Below, piece after piece: positions 41,384 through 53,118 of a stretch of 64,000 bases of DNA. The position numbers were made by a program, and so were the translations under genes. The notes below the pieces were generated by a model. The model was not told where the DNA came from and ran no database searches. It saw only the letters and a program-made list of their open reading frames with translations. The first letter of the stretch is position 1. The number at the start of each line of letters is the position of its first letter. The stretch is from Prorocentrum cordatum (lineage: Eukaryota > Sar > Dinophyceae > Prorocentrales > Prorocentraceae), in NCBI GenBank assembly GCA_963575745.1, contig CAUYUJ010015265.1, positions 61,001-125,000 of the forward strand. The letters run 5' to 3'.

Positions 41384-43270
41384 GCGCTTGGACAGCCTCC
41401 CGAACCCGCGCTACTCCGTGAGACCGCAGCTGGATGGTGCCAGGGTGCAGGAGAAAGCGCTTTACCACAGGGCGCCCCGCGCCTACCCAGCTGAGAGGCC
41501 AGTTGGGCCACGGCGAGCGCCGCCCTGCTGGGGGGGTCTACTGCAGGACTTGGTCGAAGCGATCGGGGCCAAGGCGCAGACCTCGGCAGGCCGAGAGCCT
41601 AAGGCGCACGTCGGGGAGCGTGCCCACTCAATCGTGGGACCGCCGACTGGTGGATGAGCCCTGGCGTTTGAGGCCCGCCCTCTGAGGCCCCCGACGGGGG
41701 GGTGGTCGTTGCCCTCAGAGTCGTTGCGGGGAGCTGCCTCGGGGCGCGTTGGAGATAATCTGCCCGCCGTGCCGCTGGAGGGCGTGCTGGAGAATGACTT
41801 CGGCGACCCGCGCCCTGGAAGCCGCGACGGGCCGAAGGTGCATGTCGTGTGTCAGGTGACCCGTGAGGGGGGCCTTTCCGCGGGGTGCGCTGAAGGGAAG
41901 TTGGCAGTTGCTTCTGGGAGCGCGCTCACCCCTCCAGAGAAGGTCGAGACGCCGCCCCAGTCGCAACACCGCGCAGGACCCGGGTCAGGCTGTCCTGGGG
42001 CTGGCACCCACGGGGCAGCATCTTGGGGTGGGGATTCGCTGGATGGGGGGGGGAGCACGGCCACGCGTGCTACGACGTCCTTTCCAGCTGCCCTTTGGTG
42101 TTGGGGCCTGCCTACGCGCCGCCGATGGGCGGCGAGGCCTCGATCAGGGCGCTGTGGGACGACTTAGACGAGAGGGCTGGAGAGCAGTTGTGACTGGCCT
42201 ACACGGAGAAGTCACCGTGGACGCGCAGGTTGTCGGTGTTGAGCCGGTGTTGATGGGCCGGGCTGGGGGTTCCTCCGCCCCGTCTGCGGGCGTCAGCCCA
42301 AAGGGCGGACAGGCCGAGAGGCCGCTCGGGCAGCTTGGCCGTGGGGGCCTTCCCGAGGTCCATTCCGATGGGTGTAGCCTTCATGTTAAATTGGGTGATG
42401 CCGTGGCCACGTTTGCGGAGGAGACGGGCGCGAGAGGCAGGGACTGCGACCGATGTGGAGGAGGTCGTGGGGAAGCAGGGTCCCTGGGCTTGGCCTCGGC
42501 GGGGTGGGCCAGATACTCGTGTCCAACAGCCGCATGGAGCTGCCGAGCGTCCTGATGGCCATGCTTGGGAAGGATTTGGCACCGCCACTCTGGGCGAGCT
42601 TTACGAGCGCGTCGCAGGCTTGCTAGATGAGGGCATCGCTGGTGTCCTCGATTGGCAGGGGTGGGAGGAGCAAGCTCAGCGCGGAGGGCGTGGCGCGCAG
42701 CCTAACTTCGTGGAGCATGAGATCAGCTTCGCGCGGCGGGGGGCATATGCCAGGGGGTGTCCGCAGGTGCAGGTCTGGCGAAGTGTTACCACAACGTGCT
42801 GGGAGCTGCTGGCCAGCAGGGGTAGGTTGAGGATGCCGCATCTCATTCCGCGCGAGCTCACCGCCCAGGCCGTGCTGCAAGCGGAGCTAGGGGGGCTGGC
42901 TAGCTAGGACCTAGTGGGGGACATCGGCCTCGAGGCGACACAGAAGGCGCTACAGCAGAAGGACCTGGCGCAGCAGCTCCGCTCGGTCGGGGCCTGACCT
43001 TCGGCGAGCTCCAGGCGCTGGAGGGCTACGCGCGCCAGGCGGCCCAGGCCTTCGACCAGAAGGCAGCCGAAGCCCGCGTCGAGGCCTGGCGGGAGTGGGC
43101 GCAGGCGGCCGTTCGAGATGGTGATGGAGCAGCGTGGGGCTTCTGCCGAGCCCCCATGGCCCGGGCGGCTGGCCGGGTAGCCGCGGGCCAACCTGCCAGC
43201 ATAGCGGGCACGCTGCAGGGGATCACAGAGGAGTACCAGCAGGTGCGGTGCCACGGCGCGGAGGATTTCG

Positions 43271-44965
43271 ATGTCGAGCAGATGCTGCCTGAGGGTGTGC
43301 TGGAGTAGGCGCCGCGGCCACCAGCGCCGCGGGACATCCTGGGCGCCGCGCGGTCCTTCAAGAAGAGCGCTGCGGTGGGGGATCGACAGCCACAGGCCGC
43401 CCGACTTAAGCTGGCTCTCCGATGACAGCATCCTGGCGCCGTGCCTGCATCTCGTCGAGGCGGGTGCCCGGTTCGCCGCGCAGATCGCGGAGGTTTTTAT
43501 TTTTCTGGCCAAGCCTGGCGGTGGCTGGAGACCGATCGGGTTCATCGCGTCGCTGGTCAGGCTGCTGGGCAAGGTGCGACGCCAGGAGGCGAAGCGTTGG
43601 GGGAAGGCGACGGACTGGGGCTACTTCTTTGGCGGTACGGGGAAGTCCTGCGGGGATGCGGTGTGGCTCCAGAGCTTCGATGCGGACCGGTCCAAGGCCC
43701 TGGGGTTGGTCTCCATCTCTGGGTTGCTCGACCTCAGCAATGCGTGCGAGAGGGTCGCGCACCGCCAGATGGTTCGCGCGGCAAGCAGGGAGGGCCTCCC
43801 GCTGAGGAGGATCACGATCCTGCTCCAGCTCTACGGGGGCAAGCGGAGGCTGTGCTTGGACCGCTGGAAGACGGAGGCGTTCCAGGTAGCCCTACAACGT
43901 TTGGCAGGGTGCTCCTTCGCGACCACGCTCCTGCGGGTCGTCCTCATCCAGGTGCTCGGCGCGATGCTGAAGGCCTGGCAGTCGGTGAAGGCCTACGCGG
44001 TGGTGGGCGACATCGCACTGGCGGTCCACGCTAAGAGGGCGCAGGCTGAACACATATTGGTCGGGGCCACGCACGTGCGGTGCCAGAGCCTGGGGGGCAT
44101 CGGCTTCAAGATCTCGGCGACCGAGGTCCAGATCCTCAGCTCTGATTGGGAGGTTGCTTGTCGCGTGGAGGACGGGCTCAAGCGCTGGCAGTTGAGGCGC
44201 GTGAGGGCCGCGAAGAACATGGGTGTGGACTTCGTGATGTCCAAGGGGGCGTCTTGGCGGGTGCTGCGCCAGAGGGTCAACCGTCTCAGGCGGCGAGCAG
44301 GACGCTACATGGCCTTGCGAAAGGCAGGGGCCAAGAGGCTCTCCCAGGTGTCCAGGACGGGCGGTCAGGCCTCGATTTGGCACGGCGCCAGGTTCAGTGG
44401 GGTACCTCCGCGGGCGCTGCAGCGTGCTCGCTCGGTGAACTGGAAGGCCCTGACGGGCGATATAGGCAGCATGTCTCGGACGGTGCTGTTCGCGCTGCAG
44501 GAAGGCCGAGCCTGGAAGCATGACCCCGCGTACGCCGCGCAAGAGCTTCCCTTCGGAGCGCGGGCGAAGGCCGCCTTCCTGGGGCACAGGCCCGCGGCGG
44601 CTTTCAAGAAGGTGCTGGAGGTGAAGCCCGACAGCTGTGGCGACGTCGCGGGTCCAGCGGGGGCAGTCTGCCTCTCGCTGGAGCGCCGTGGCCGGGCTTT
44701 GGGGGGGCGAGCGGGGCCGCGTCATGGACCCGCAGTTCCTCGGCCCGCACGTGACTGCCAGCTTGGTGGAGGCTGGGGTCTACCGCTACCTGGTGAGGCA
44801 GGTGGCAACGCACGAGGGTTTCGAGCAGCTGGAAGGGAGGGCGCCCGACCAGGAGCCTCTCCGTGCCGCGCTGGCGGGGCTTCGCCGCGGCGGCAAGCAG
44901 TTGGAGGCAGAGCTGCTGGAGGCCCACGTCGCAGGGGGGCTCGTAACGCAGAGCGACCTCGATGA
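43271..44965 (+). pseudogene. LINE-B reverse transcriptase
   Basis: The open frame contains FLAKPGGGWRPIGFI (about 43500), DLSNACERVAHRQM (about 43732, with the first catalytic Asp), AGCSFATTLL (about 43912) and VVGDIALAV (about 44003). The usual xDD box reads GD, so one catalytic Asp is lost. A conserved thumb region follows with VDFVMSKGASWRVLRQR. After about 44610 the frame is no longer the coding one, and the true continuation (GPHVTASLVEAGVYRYLVRQ) is in the frame ending at 44969. Confidence 0.7.
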
Positions 44966-44969
44966 ATAA

Positions 44970-45787
44970 CGGGCGGCGCTCAGCCCGCTTTGCCAGTGGT
45001 GCGAGGGGGCGACGGGCACGGCGCACCACCGCCTCCTCACTTGTTCCGCGATCGTGACGTGGGCGACCGGGCTGGGGTTCCAGAACGTGGCGGTCGCTGG
45101 GAGAAGAGCGCCAGAGAACGACCTCGGGATGGCACGTGGCCTCATCAACTAGGGGATCGACCAGGCGCCGCCGCCCAGCGTGGACCAGAACTGCCACAGG
45201 GCTGGGCTGGCGCACCACGTGTGCTTCAGTGGCGTGATATGCATCGACGGCTCGGCGATGTGTCCCGAGTTGCCCAGGCTCACTCGCGTGAGGTGGTCGG
45301 CCGTGATGGTGGACGGTGTCGGCTCGGTCCTCGGCGGCATGTGCTGTTGCGCGCCTGGGTGGGTCCAGGTGAGTGGCTGCGCCGAGCTGTGCGCCCTGAA
45401 CCGAGTGCCGCTGGAGGTGAGTGTCGAGCCATTGGCCATCTACACGGACTGCAAAGGGGCCAGGGGCGACTTCGTGAGAGGGCCTTCCATTGCTGCGGGC
45501 ACGAGTGCAAGTGCGCTGACCTGTGGAAGCTAGTGTTCCGCCAGGCCGATGAGCTCAGGGCCGAGTGCGTTGACCTGCGATGGGTGAAGGCTCAGGCCAG
45601 CTGGGCCGGTGCGAGTCGCCGCGGGACCTCCCTGCAGGCCTTCGCAGGGAACCGCGATGCGAACGCGAGGGCGCGGCTGTGCGCGAGGCTCCACCCAGGC
45701 CAGCCGCTGCTCGCGGAGTTCGAGAGCCGCTGGAGTGAAGCCGCATCGCAGGCCGTTGCCTGGTGCAGCCACCATTGGGGGTCCTGA
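44970..45787 (+). pseudogene. LINE-B CCHC knuckle and RNase H in normal order
   Basis: LCQWCEGATGTAHHRLLTC gives C-x2-C-x8-H-x4-C. RNase H follows in the standard order: CIDGS (Asp codon 45246), CAELCAL (Glu 45384), YTDCKG (Asp 45447). After a frame change come VDLRWVKAQASW and GNRDANARA, where the fourth acidic position is Asn. The spacings of 46 and 21 residues fit the usual fold. This copy is a useful contrast to the reversed order in LINE-A. Confidence 0.7.
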
Positions 45788-46039
45788 AAAGGACGGCTGC
45801 TCTAGTGTGGCCTGACAGAGGTGCCCTACCTGGTCCTCGGGCTCAGGATCCAGAAGCGCTCCTCTTGGTTCGGCCCGACATGGGCCACCAGATGTGTGGG
45901 CTCGGTCGAGCTTGGGGCTGTTCCGTCTGCGGGGTCCGACTTGCTTCGGGGGCCAGGGTCGTTTCAAAGATATGCCCAGGACTCCCCAGGTTGTTTGCCC
46001 AGTCCCGCCCATCCCATAAGCTGTGGGTGATTCGGGGCG

Positions 46040-46235
46040 GGTGCGACGGGCCTGGAAAAGGGGTCCTATGGGATGGGGGGGGGGACGCGATAGTTTTCTG
46101 CAGGACGTGCGGGGCCTATGGGCGACGACAGGCCCATCTCCTAACGGACTGTTGTGCTCCCCTGGCCAGGAAAAGCCGCGGCTAGGCTCGCGCGCAAGGC
46201 CCTCGACGGGCTCCGAGGGGGACGTTAGCACCAGA
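46040..46235 (+). pseudogene. LINE-B C-terminal zinc finger
   Basis: VFCRTCGAYGRRQAHLLTDC gives C-x2-C-G and a later Cys, followed after one stop by ARKALDGLRGG. Similar C-terminal CxxCG segments end many dinoflagellate LINE proteins (recalled, not checked). Confidence 0.5.
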
Positions 46236-46433
46236 GTGGTATCTACTGGGGCTCCCCTTTCCCACTGTCTGAGGCGGCGTTGGCGGTCTAAACCCCAGGG
46301 ACTCTCGCCCGCGCCAGGTCGTTCTTTTTCTCGTAGCGGGCCTTGGGTTTTCTCCTGGAGCGTTTTCGATCTCTATGTCAGGGAAGTGGCTGGTTTGCGG
46401 AACGGACCGCCCCTTTTCAGGAACTAAAAGAAT

Positions 46434-46618
46434 TAGAGGAGGAAGAGGAGGAGGAGGAGGAGGAGGAGGAGGAGGAGGAGGAGGAGGAGGAGGAGCAGGA
46501 GGAGGAACATAAGGAGTAAACGGATGAGGAAGAGCAGGAGGAGGAGGGGGAGGAGGAGGAGGAGGAGGAGGAGGAGGAGGAGGAGGAGGAGGAGGAGGAG
46601 GAGAGCAGGAAAAGGAGG
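46434..46618. repeat. GGA/GAG trinucleotide tract
   Basis: Two runs of GAG repeats are separated by ACATAAGGAGTAAACGGATG. This is a purine-rich strand. Confidence 0.95.
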
Positions 46619-48480
46619 GACAGGCTGCACATAATGATGCTGCACCATGATCTAATGTTCAGTGCTGCTGCGCAATGCTGCTGTGTCATGGGATGCTAGG
46701 TGGTACTAAGCTATGTCTTGCTGTGCTGTAGTGTGCCTTGAATCGCGTAGCACCCTACTGCTGGGCACATGTATACTTTCAGCAGGGGTGATGCTCGTTG
46801 ATGAGGTCGCGCCAGGTTCATGGTTTAGCTTGGGCAGAATTCCTTATGCGCTCATTCTTCGATCCGTGGCTTAGGTATGTTATGACGCTTCGTCCGCATT
46901 GGCGATGGCTTTGTCCACTCGGGTCAGTGGCATGCGGCTGAGCGAGTGAGGCTGCAAGTTGTGTGAGCATCCGAACCAGGTTGCTTGAGCTTATCTTCGT
47001 CAGATTTCGCATACTTCGTTTGTTTGTTCGAGCTTAAATCTGTAGGACAACCTCTTGATTCAGTAACGACTTAGCGGTTGCGCATGCGCGTGCAATCCGT
47101 AAACACCAAGCACGGTCCAACATTCACAAACGGCAGTTCAGGTAATTTCGTTGTTTGTTTTACTGTCAGTCGATCTCTTTCTGGCAGCCTGTGAACCTGT
47201 ATCTTGCTTTTGAATTCTGTGCTTCTCGATTACGGTATGTTTTTTTCATCGTTTTCGATTTTGGCTTACATGGGTTCCCGTGTCTGCAGGGCTGTGTTCG
47301 CCACGAAATCGTTGTCAAATCGCACCCCGGGGGAGATCCAGAGGGTAATTACGTGGGTATCCATTTGTTGTTCGTGTCCATGTCAGCCCTGGCATCTGTC
47401 TTGGCCTCCATCTCGGCATCTGTTTTCTGTGCTAGTCTGTATGGTCGTCTCCGTCCGAGTCCCAGTTTCTTTCTCAGTCAGTGTTTCTGCTGGTCAGTGT
47501 TTCTCTCCTGGTTTGGTCAAGTTCTGTGTTTTTCTTGTCTTGTCCTTTCCTGTCCGTCGGTCTGTGTCGGAGGGTCGTGGCAGCACATTTGGCCTATGCT
47601 GGATGTCATGACCATTTGCCTGTGGTGTCTTGATGGCGACTAAGTGTGTGTGCGCGTGTGTGTGCGTGTGTGGTCGCTGCCCACACAGAAAGCTTAGACT
47701 TTCTGCAGGCGCCGCTTATAAGCATGGTCGGAGATGGTCGTCACGTTGGCCGGAGAAGAGGCGGGGCCCGCAGGCGGGAGTCATGGGGTGTGAGGCGAGG
47801 TTCATGCCCAGGGGGGGGGCCCTCAGAACGTGTCTAGGGCTCCCGCAGGCTGCCAGCCATCGGGACCGCTGGGGCATGACGGGATGCGCGCGCCGCCCGC
47901 TCTGCGCGCGGTCTCTCTGGAACAGGATGCATGGAACGGACCGCTGAGCACGAGACGTGCGCGCGCGCCCACCCGGCTGTATGTCCTGAGGGGTTCGGCA
48001 GAAGCTGCCCTGCCCATCGTTTCACAGCCTGGCTCGTCCGCGGTCCTTCCACAGATCCTCCGACACGTTTTTTTCAATGCGCGGCCCCGATGGCCCCGCC
48101 CCTTCCACAGGGGGTAGTTGCGCGTCCCCGATCCATGTCTGGCTGTCAGGGGGCACGGTGACGGGCCCCAGAGGCCAATATTCGCAGACGATCCCCCAAT
48201 CCCCGAGTTCCGCCCGAAAAGTTTGGCCGGTCAGGAGAAGGGGGAAATCTTGGGATACACTCCAAGGGGGCTATTCGGACACACCGCTCTCGAGGATGGA
48301 GGCCCACCCATCGTATATCCCAGGGTTGGGCCCCTAATTTCTGGTCCATTCGAAACCCCACGAAGCCTGGGATAGAGGTCGTCATATCCCGCGACAGAAA
48401 CACATCGTCGGTGATCCAGGTTTTTGGGCAGCCCCTTTTTCAGCAGCCGCTCTTGAGCGGGGGACTCGACTGGACCTCCC
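46619..48480. other. No recognised gene
   Basis: 46.6-47.6 kb is moderately AT-rich with T-rich patches and one 162-codon frame of hydrophobic, unconvincing composition (47155-47643). A TG/CG alternating patch lies at about 47643-47680. From 47.7 kb the DNA is GC-rich with overlapping frames on both strands. No domain seen. Confidence 0.5.
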
Positions 48481-48520
48481 AGCTGGGGTCAGAGCAGATG
48501 GGGTCGGAGACTCGCGCAGC

Positions 48521-48540
48521 ATCGCCGATGCATCGGCGAT
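48521..48540. repeat. Perfect 20-bp palindrome
   Basis: ATCGCCGATGCATCGGCGAT equals its own reverse complement. Confidence 0.9.
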
Positions 48541-48640
48541 ACTGCTCGATGTGGATCCAGACTTCCTTCATGCTGGTTGTGCCGATGCTCGGACCCCGCA
48601 TCTGCTCGGACCCCGTCTAGGAGGCCTCTGTCGAAGGCCT

Positions 48641-48660
48641 CGCGCTGGCGCGCCAGCGCG
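48641..48660. repeat. Perfect 20-bp palindrome
   Basis: CGCGCTGGCGCGCCAGCGCG equals its own reverse complement. A 16-bp perfect palindrome, GCCGCGGCGCCGCGGC, follows at 48681-48696. Confidence 0.9.
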
Positions 48661-48699
48661 CCCGCCGGCGCCTTCCCCGGGCCGCGGCGCCGCGGCGCA

Positions 48700-49288
48700 T
48701 GAGCTTCTCCGCCAGGGACGAGCTCCTGCGGCGCGCCCTCCCCGGCCACGTTTACAGCGCGGGGGCGGAGAGCCCCACGGGGCCCGCCAGATCTCCCGGG
48801 TCCCGAGGGGGCTCCCGAGGTCGGGCGTTGCACAATGGGGGGGGCGATGAAATATGGGCGGGGTGGAGAGAAGTGCGTCCGTTGTGCCCAGGAAGGGCTG
48901 GAATGGGGCTCCCTGGGGCCCCAAGGGGCGCGAAAGATGCAGGTTTCCCCCCCCGCCCCCTGCCGCATTGATCGCCCCCTCAGTAGTCAACGCCCGACGA
49001 GGGGGAAACGGGTTCGTCCGCAGCGGCGCCGACTGGGTGCAGTCTGACATACCGCTGCGCGTAGAGGTGCTGGAACACCTCTTCGAGGAGCCCGACCCTT
49101 CTGGCGCCGCGTGCCAGCGGCCCGTGCGTGTCTGGTGCCTCTCTGCTCCTCCTCACGATGTTGCTGTTGCTATTGCTGTTGAGGTCGTTGATCCTGTGCT
49201 TCATTCTGTATCTATCAGGCTGCCAGTCAGTCGATACCGTACGTATGTGTACCCCTCTACGTCTCTCTTTCTGCATCTCCGCTTTCTC
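48700..49288. other. GC-rich, no recognised gene
   Basis: Frames of about 150-235 codons overlap on both strands. The plus frame from 48854 passes through VQSDIPLRVEVLEHLFEEPD (about 49040-49100), which reads like real protein, but I cannot name it. Confidence 0.4.
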
Positions 49289-49560
49289 AGTCTCTCGGTT
49301 TGCGTGTGTGTGTGTGTGTGTGCCTGTCAGTCTGTCTGCCTGCCTGCCTGTCTCTCTCACTACATATGTATCAACCTCATGGTCTACCACTTTTTTTGGT
49401 TTCTCTCTCTTTCTTTCTCTTTCCATCGCTATTATTGTCTCTCTGTTCCTCTGTCTTTCTCTCTGCTCTCCCTCCCTCGTTTTTTTTGTGTTGTGTTTGT
49501 TGTTGTTTGTTTGTTTGTGTGTGTGTGTTTATGTTTGCCTCCCTCTCTCTCTTTCTCCTA
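49289..49560. repeat. Polypyrimidine and TG microsatellite region
   Basis: TG repeats (about 49303-49322), GTCTGCCTGCCTGCCTG, CTTT/CTCT runs, GTTTGTTTGT and a second TG run (about 49515-49528). It holds several unrelated simple repeats in tandem. Confidence 0.85.
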
Positions 49561-49855
49561 ACTTGAATCTATAGGTATTGTCCTATTTCTGTACAGCATT
49601 TGGTGTATCCTTTCACTGTGCCCGCTGACTGTGGTCATTTTGGCTTAGGCGTTTGGCCGTTTTCGAACCACGCTTCTGCGCAGATGCTGGTCGTTGGGTC
49701 GTGCGCCTTCGTCGCCGCGCGGCGGCGGGTCAGCAAGGTGCTAATAAGTACGATGTCTTCGGCCTGCGCGTTACGCTGCAGGCAGAGGGTGCCGAGTTCG
49801 GAGGGACCCGCGTGCAGGTGGCGGAGGCCGCGAGGAGGAGGCGCGGCAGCTGCTG

Positions 49856-51640
49856 ATGTCGTTCGTGGATCGGGCCGTGGCCGAGAAACCCGTGCAGAAA
49901 CGTCTTGAGTGCGTGCCACGGCTGCCCCGAGCGGGCCATGCGGGAGGACGCCGCGGCGTGCCCCGACTAACGGGCGACCGAAGCATGTCCGAGGCCCCAC
50001 CGCCGCCGGAAGCCCGTGCGATGGCGCGGATGAGCTTTGCGCGGAGGCGCCGCCCGTCCGCGGAGGCGAGACGCAACGGGCAGGACGTGCAGGAGTGGGC
50101 TCGGTGGAAGATCGTGCTGTTCGAGGAGATGGGAGCGACCTCCCTTGAGACGGCGCAGGCTTACATGGGCCCGGAGCGGGCGAAGGACGGCATCGCGGGC
50201 CGCGCGCGTATTAACATGGCGAGGTCGTACGTGCGGGCCATGCGGACGAGGCGCACGTGGTTCTTGCGCGGTCACGGGGTCCCGTGGCCCGTGACGACCG
50301 TGCTTTCCATCGTCTGCGTGCGTGCCCAGGCGGCCGAGCCGTATGGGCCGACGGTGTCCAACCAGAACCTGCGTGCTCTTGGTGTGGACGGAGCGGGTCG
50401 CAGGTGTCGATGCGATCGACGGGCTATCCGCTCGGCCGGAGGCGCAGCATGTCGTCGCGAACATGCAGATGTTCGTCGGCGTGGGCAAGGGCCCGACGAC
50501 GAGGGCAGCGTGTTTCCCTGCCGCGTTCATCGGGGCCCTGGAGTGGCTGGTCCTGGACGACGGCTTTGCGCAGTAATTACCTGCGTGGGGTGGTGTGGTT
50601 TCGCCTTGTCGAGGTGTGGGCGGTGCTGCGCTGCGACGACCGCGGTGGGCTTCCGCCGCAGCGCCTCGTTTTCGTGGGCGGAGGAGTGGTGGCCACGCTG
50701 GGGCGTGCGAGGAAGACTCGCTGAGTGGGCGCAAGATGCCAGAAGGGGCCGCTCGTGGTATCCCGCATGTGCATCATGCTGGGCCCATTGTGGACCCAGA
50801 CGAGCTCCGATCTGTGACGGGAGATTTCGAATCTCGAGAGGGGCTACTTCCTGCCGAGGTGCGACGACGTGGGGCTGGTGATCCCCGCAAGCCCGCCGTG
50901 TACGCCGAGGCGCGGCAGCGGGTCAGCCAGCGGCGTGCGCGTGGGGGCGGGGTCGAGCTTTTCGTCTCCCAGGAGGTGTCGGGATTCTGGACAGAGCACC
51001 CGGATCGGGCGAGGATCCCGGTCGGCCATGGCGGGCGACCGCGACTGCCTGGGCAGGTTGTGGCCGGAGGGGGCGGGCGCCAGGGCGAGGGCGCGCGGCG
51101 CAGTCGTGACCGGGCTCCAGCGGCAGTTCGCAGATGTTTCTTTCAGGGGGGCGGGGCCATCCGGGGCCCGGCGAATTTGCCAGTGCTAGGGGGGAACGTC
51201 GTGGTGCCGAAAGTTGCGACCGTGGCGGGCGAGACTTGCGCGGCCCTTGAGGTGCGCTGGTTGGTTGGCGTCGGCACCCTTGGACAGCGAAGGCGGGCCG
51301 CGCGGGGCAGCGACCCCGGAGGCCGCCGCTTAGGAGGGGATAGCGGATGGCGCCGCGCCGCCAGCGGGGGCGGCGACGCCCCCGCGACGAGCGTCGTGGG
51401 CGGAGCGCGGACGTGGGCGCGCTGGCGAGGGCAGCTGGGCGACCGTCCAGACCGGCGGCGGAGAGGAACAGCCCCCTCTCGAGAGGGCGCCGAGGAGGTC
51501 GGTAGCTACCTCGTCGCGTGCACGAAGACGCGCGAGGTGGCCAGGCCCCGTGAGGTCGGGGGCTGTGGCTGGGCGAACGGCAGGTCGCAGCTGAGCTGGA
51601 CTTACTTCGACGATGTGCCAGACCTGAAGGAATAGGGTTT
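49856..51640 (+). pseudogene. Possible tyrosine-recombinase element remnant
   Basis: Stretches in different frames resemble a protein family I associate with dinoflagellate transposons: VVWFRLVEVWAVLRCDD followed by RGGLPPQRL (about 50590-50665), LGRARKT (about 50700), FWTEHPDRARIP (about 50985-51019) and CLGRLWPEG (about 51046-51072). In intact tyrosine recombinases an LR-x2-D stretch and an L-x-x-x-KT stretch occupy similar places. The catalytic Arg-His-Arg-Tyr set cannot be assigned because frames are broken repeatedly. The upstream frame from 49856 (MSFVDRAVAEKPVQKRLECV) may be its N-terminal part. This identification is from memory of the family and is tentative. Confidence 0.35.
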
Positions 51641-52068
51641 TGTCTGCAATATGTGCTGGCGCTTGTGGCGAAGGCTCAGGCAGCTCGTCCAGCCCCGCCA
51701 GCTCTGACGGGTCGTAGGGGGCCGTCCCTGGGAAGGCCGCAGCGGTGGGGGCGCCGGCAGCGGCGGGGCCCCGCGTGACCCGTCGGGACGGGGGCCCTGC
51801 CACTCGGGCACGAGCGGGTCGAAGGCCGCGCCCGCGTGCTGACGGCGAGGCCGCCGCGGCGCGACTTGGGGGGATTGGCGCACGCACTGAGTGACTGGAG
51901 ACAGTCCAGACTCGGCGGGGGTGGGCCGCGCTCAAGTGGGACCCTCCGCGCGCCCGCGGTATTTGCACCGGGCCCGCGTCGATGTGTGGGCCCCCCTGCG
52001 TCGACGACGTCCGCCCCGCCCGCGGGCCCTGGCCCGCCGCGGGCGGGGCGGGGCCATGGCGGTAGTGG
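51641..52068. other. GC-rich spacer, no recognised gene
   Basis: Long minus-strand frames across it are Pro/Arg/Ala-rich and follow from composition. I see no motif. Confidence 0.4.
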
Positions 52069-52746
52069 ATGTCGCGGGGCGGGGGGGGGTGTCTTATGGC
52101 GGACGGGCAGAGCTTCGGGGCCGCGTTGCGCGTCGCCATCGCTCGGCCGAGCTGGGGGAACTGTTGCTTTGCCCGCAACCGTCCCGCAACCGTTCGGCTC
52201 GAACGGTCTGGGCTGAGGCCCGCGTGGTCTCCGGTGCAGTCCGGGTTGGCTCTCGGCGTCGCCTGCGCGACCCGTTGCGGGGAACGGCTCGCCTGCGTGC
52301 CGCCGATGGCGTTCGCGCAGGATGAGCAGGATGCTGAGTTCAAACTGCCGAGCTCGAGCCTGCGCGTCCTCCTCGGGAGTGAGGGCGTTCCGCGGATCTT
52401 GCGGGCGCTGCTGCTGTGCTCCTTCGGAGTGGCGAGCATGGGGGGGCTCGCCAATGTGATGGCCTCGGGCGAAAACGTTAGTGCGTTTGCCGAGGGCGCG
52501 CTCGAACTGGGCGCGGAGGCCGCGGTCGAGCCCCTTGCGATGGTGGCCCCGCTGGCGCGCGCGTGGCAGGCGGCCCGCGCCCGGGTCGAGCAGCGGCGGG
52601 GGATGCAGGGCGAGGCCGGCTCGCTCCAGGGAGTCAGGCCACTGGGAGTAACCGATCACCAGGCGGTGCGGCTGCACGTTGAGGAGGCAGTCTGGAGTTC
52701 GAGGAGAGCCAGATGCCGGCGCATGTCTACCTCGAGATCAGGCAGC
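52069..52746 (+). pseudogene. Conserved-looking retroelement-associated frame
   Basis: The frame contains LRALLLCSFGVASMGGLANVM, AFAEGALELGAEAAVEPLAM, VAPLARAWQAARARVEQRR and LGVTDHQAVRLHVEEAVWSS, a helical, Ala-rich segment that reads as real protein. I recall similar sequence upstream of reverse transcriptases in dinoflagellate proteins but cannot name a domain. Near 52710 the reading moves to another frame (MPAHVYLEIRQR) and then runs into the GA microsatellite. Confidence 0.4.
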
Positions 52747-52747
<1 letters not shown>

Positions 52748-52841
<94 letters not shown>

Positions 52842-52844
52842 GAA
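52748..52844. repeat. GA dinucleotide microsatellite
   Basis: About 48 GA units with a single GG interruption near 52831. It lies directly after the coding-like segment, so an expansion may have broken that frame. Confidence 0.95.
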
Positions 52845-53118
52845 CAACAGGACGTCTGGGGAGGCTGGAATGGCCCACTCCTGGTCGTAAGAAACGATCC
52901 CGTCAGGGGTCAAGCCATCAGTCGAGTGGGGAACCGCGACGTTCAGATACAATGCGGCGAGGCGCGACATTCACTCTATATTGGAGCTTTGATAGCCAGA
53001 GAGATCGGATCCGACAACGCTGGTCTACGGACAGTTTGGACGTTCGTGGCCAGTTTTCCTGCGGGGAGACCTTCTATGACATTTTGGCTATGTCCTGACC
53101 AATAAGGGGACGCTTCAG

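Larger units (their letters stand above)
40823..46235 (+). mobile_element. LINE-B, decayed endonuclease-RT-RNase H element
   Basis: A GC-rich non-LTR element with domains in the order endonuclease (about 40823-41500), reverse transcriptase (about 43380-44200), CCHC knuckle (about 44990-45045), RNase H (about 45210-45700) and a C-terminal zinc finger (about 46095-46190). At least five frame changes break it. No A-run or target duplication is seen at its ends, and it is not flanked by HP. This layout is that of full-length dinoflagellate LINEs. Confidence 0.75.

Noticed and set aside
43892-44725. 277-codon minus-strand frame opposite the LINE-B reverse transcriptase
   Set aside because: It is an antisense shadow of GC-rich coding sequence; the plus strand carries the reverse-transcriptase motifs.
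47262-47282. ATTTTGGCTTACATGG as another relict spliced leader
   Set aside because: Only about eleven contiguous or near-contiguous matches, no element boundary nearby, and the 5' part of the leader is absent.
51330-52677. Minus-strand frames of 333-374 codons, Pro/Arg/Ala-rich
   Set aside because: Composition-driven frames overlapping plus-strand segments that look more protein-like (51.0 and 52.4 kb); no motif.
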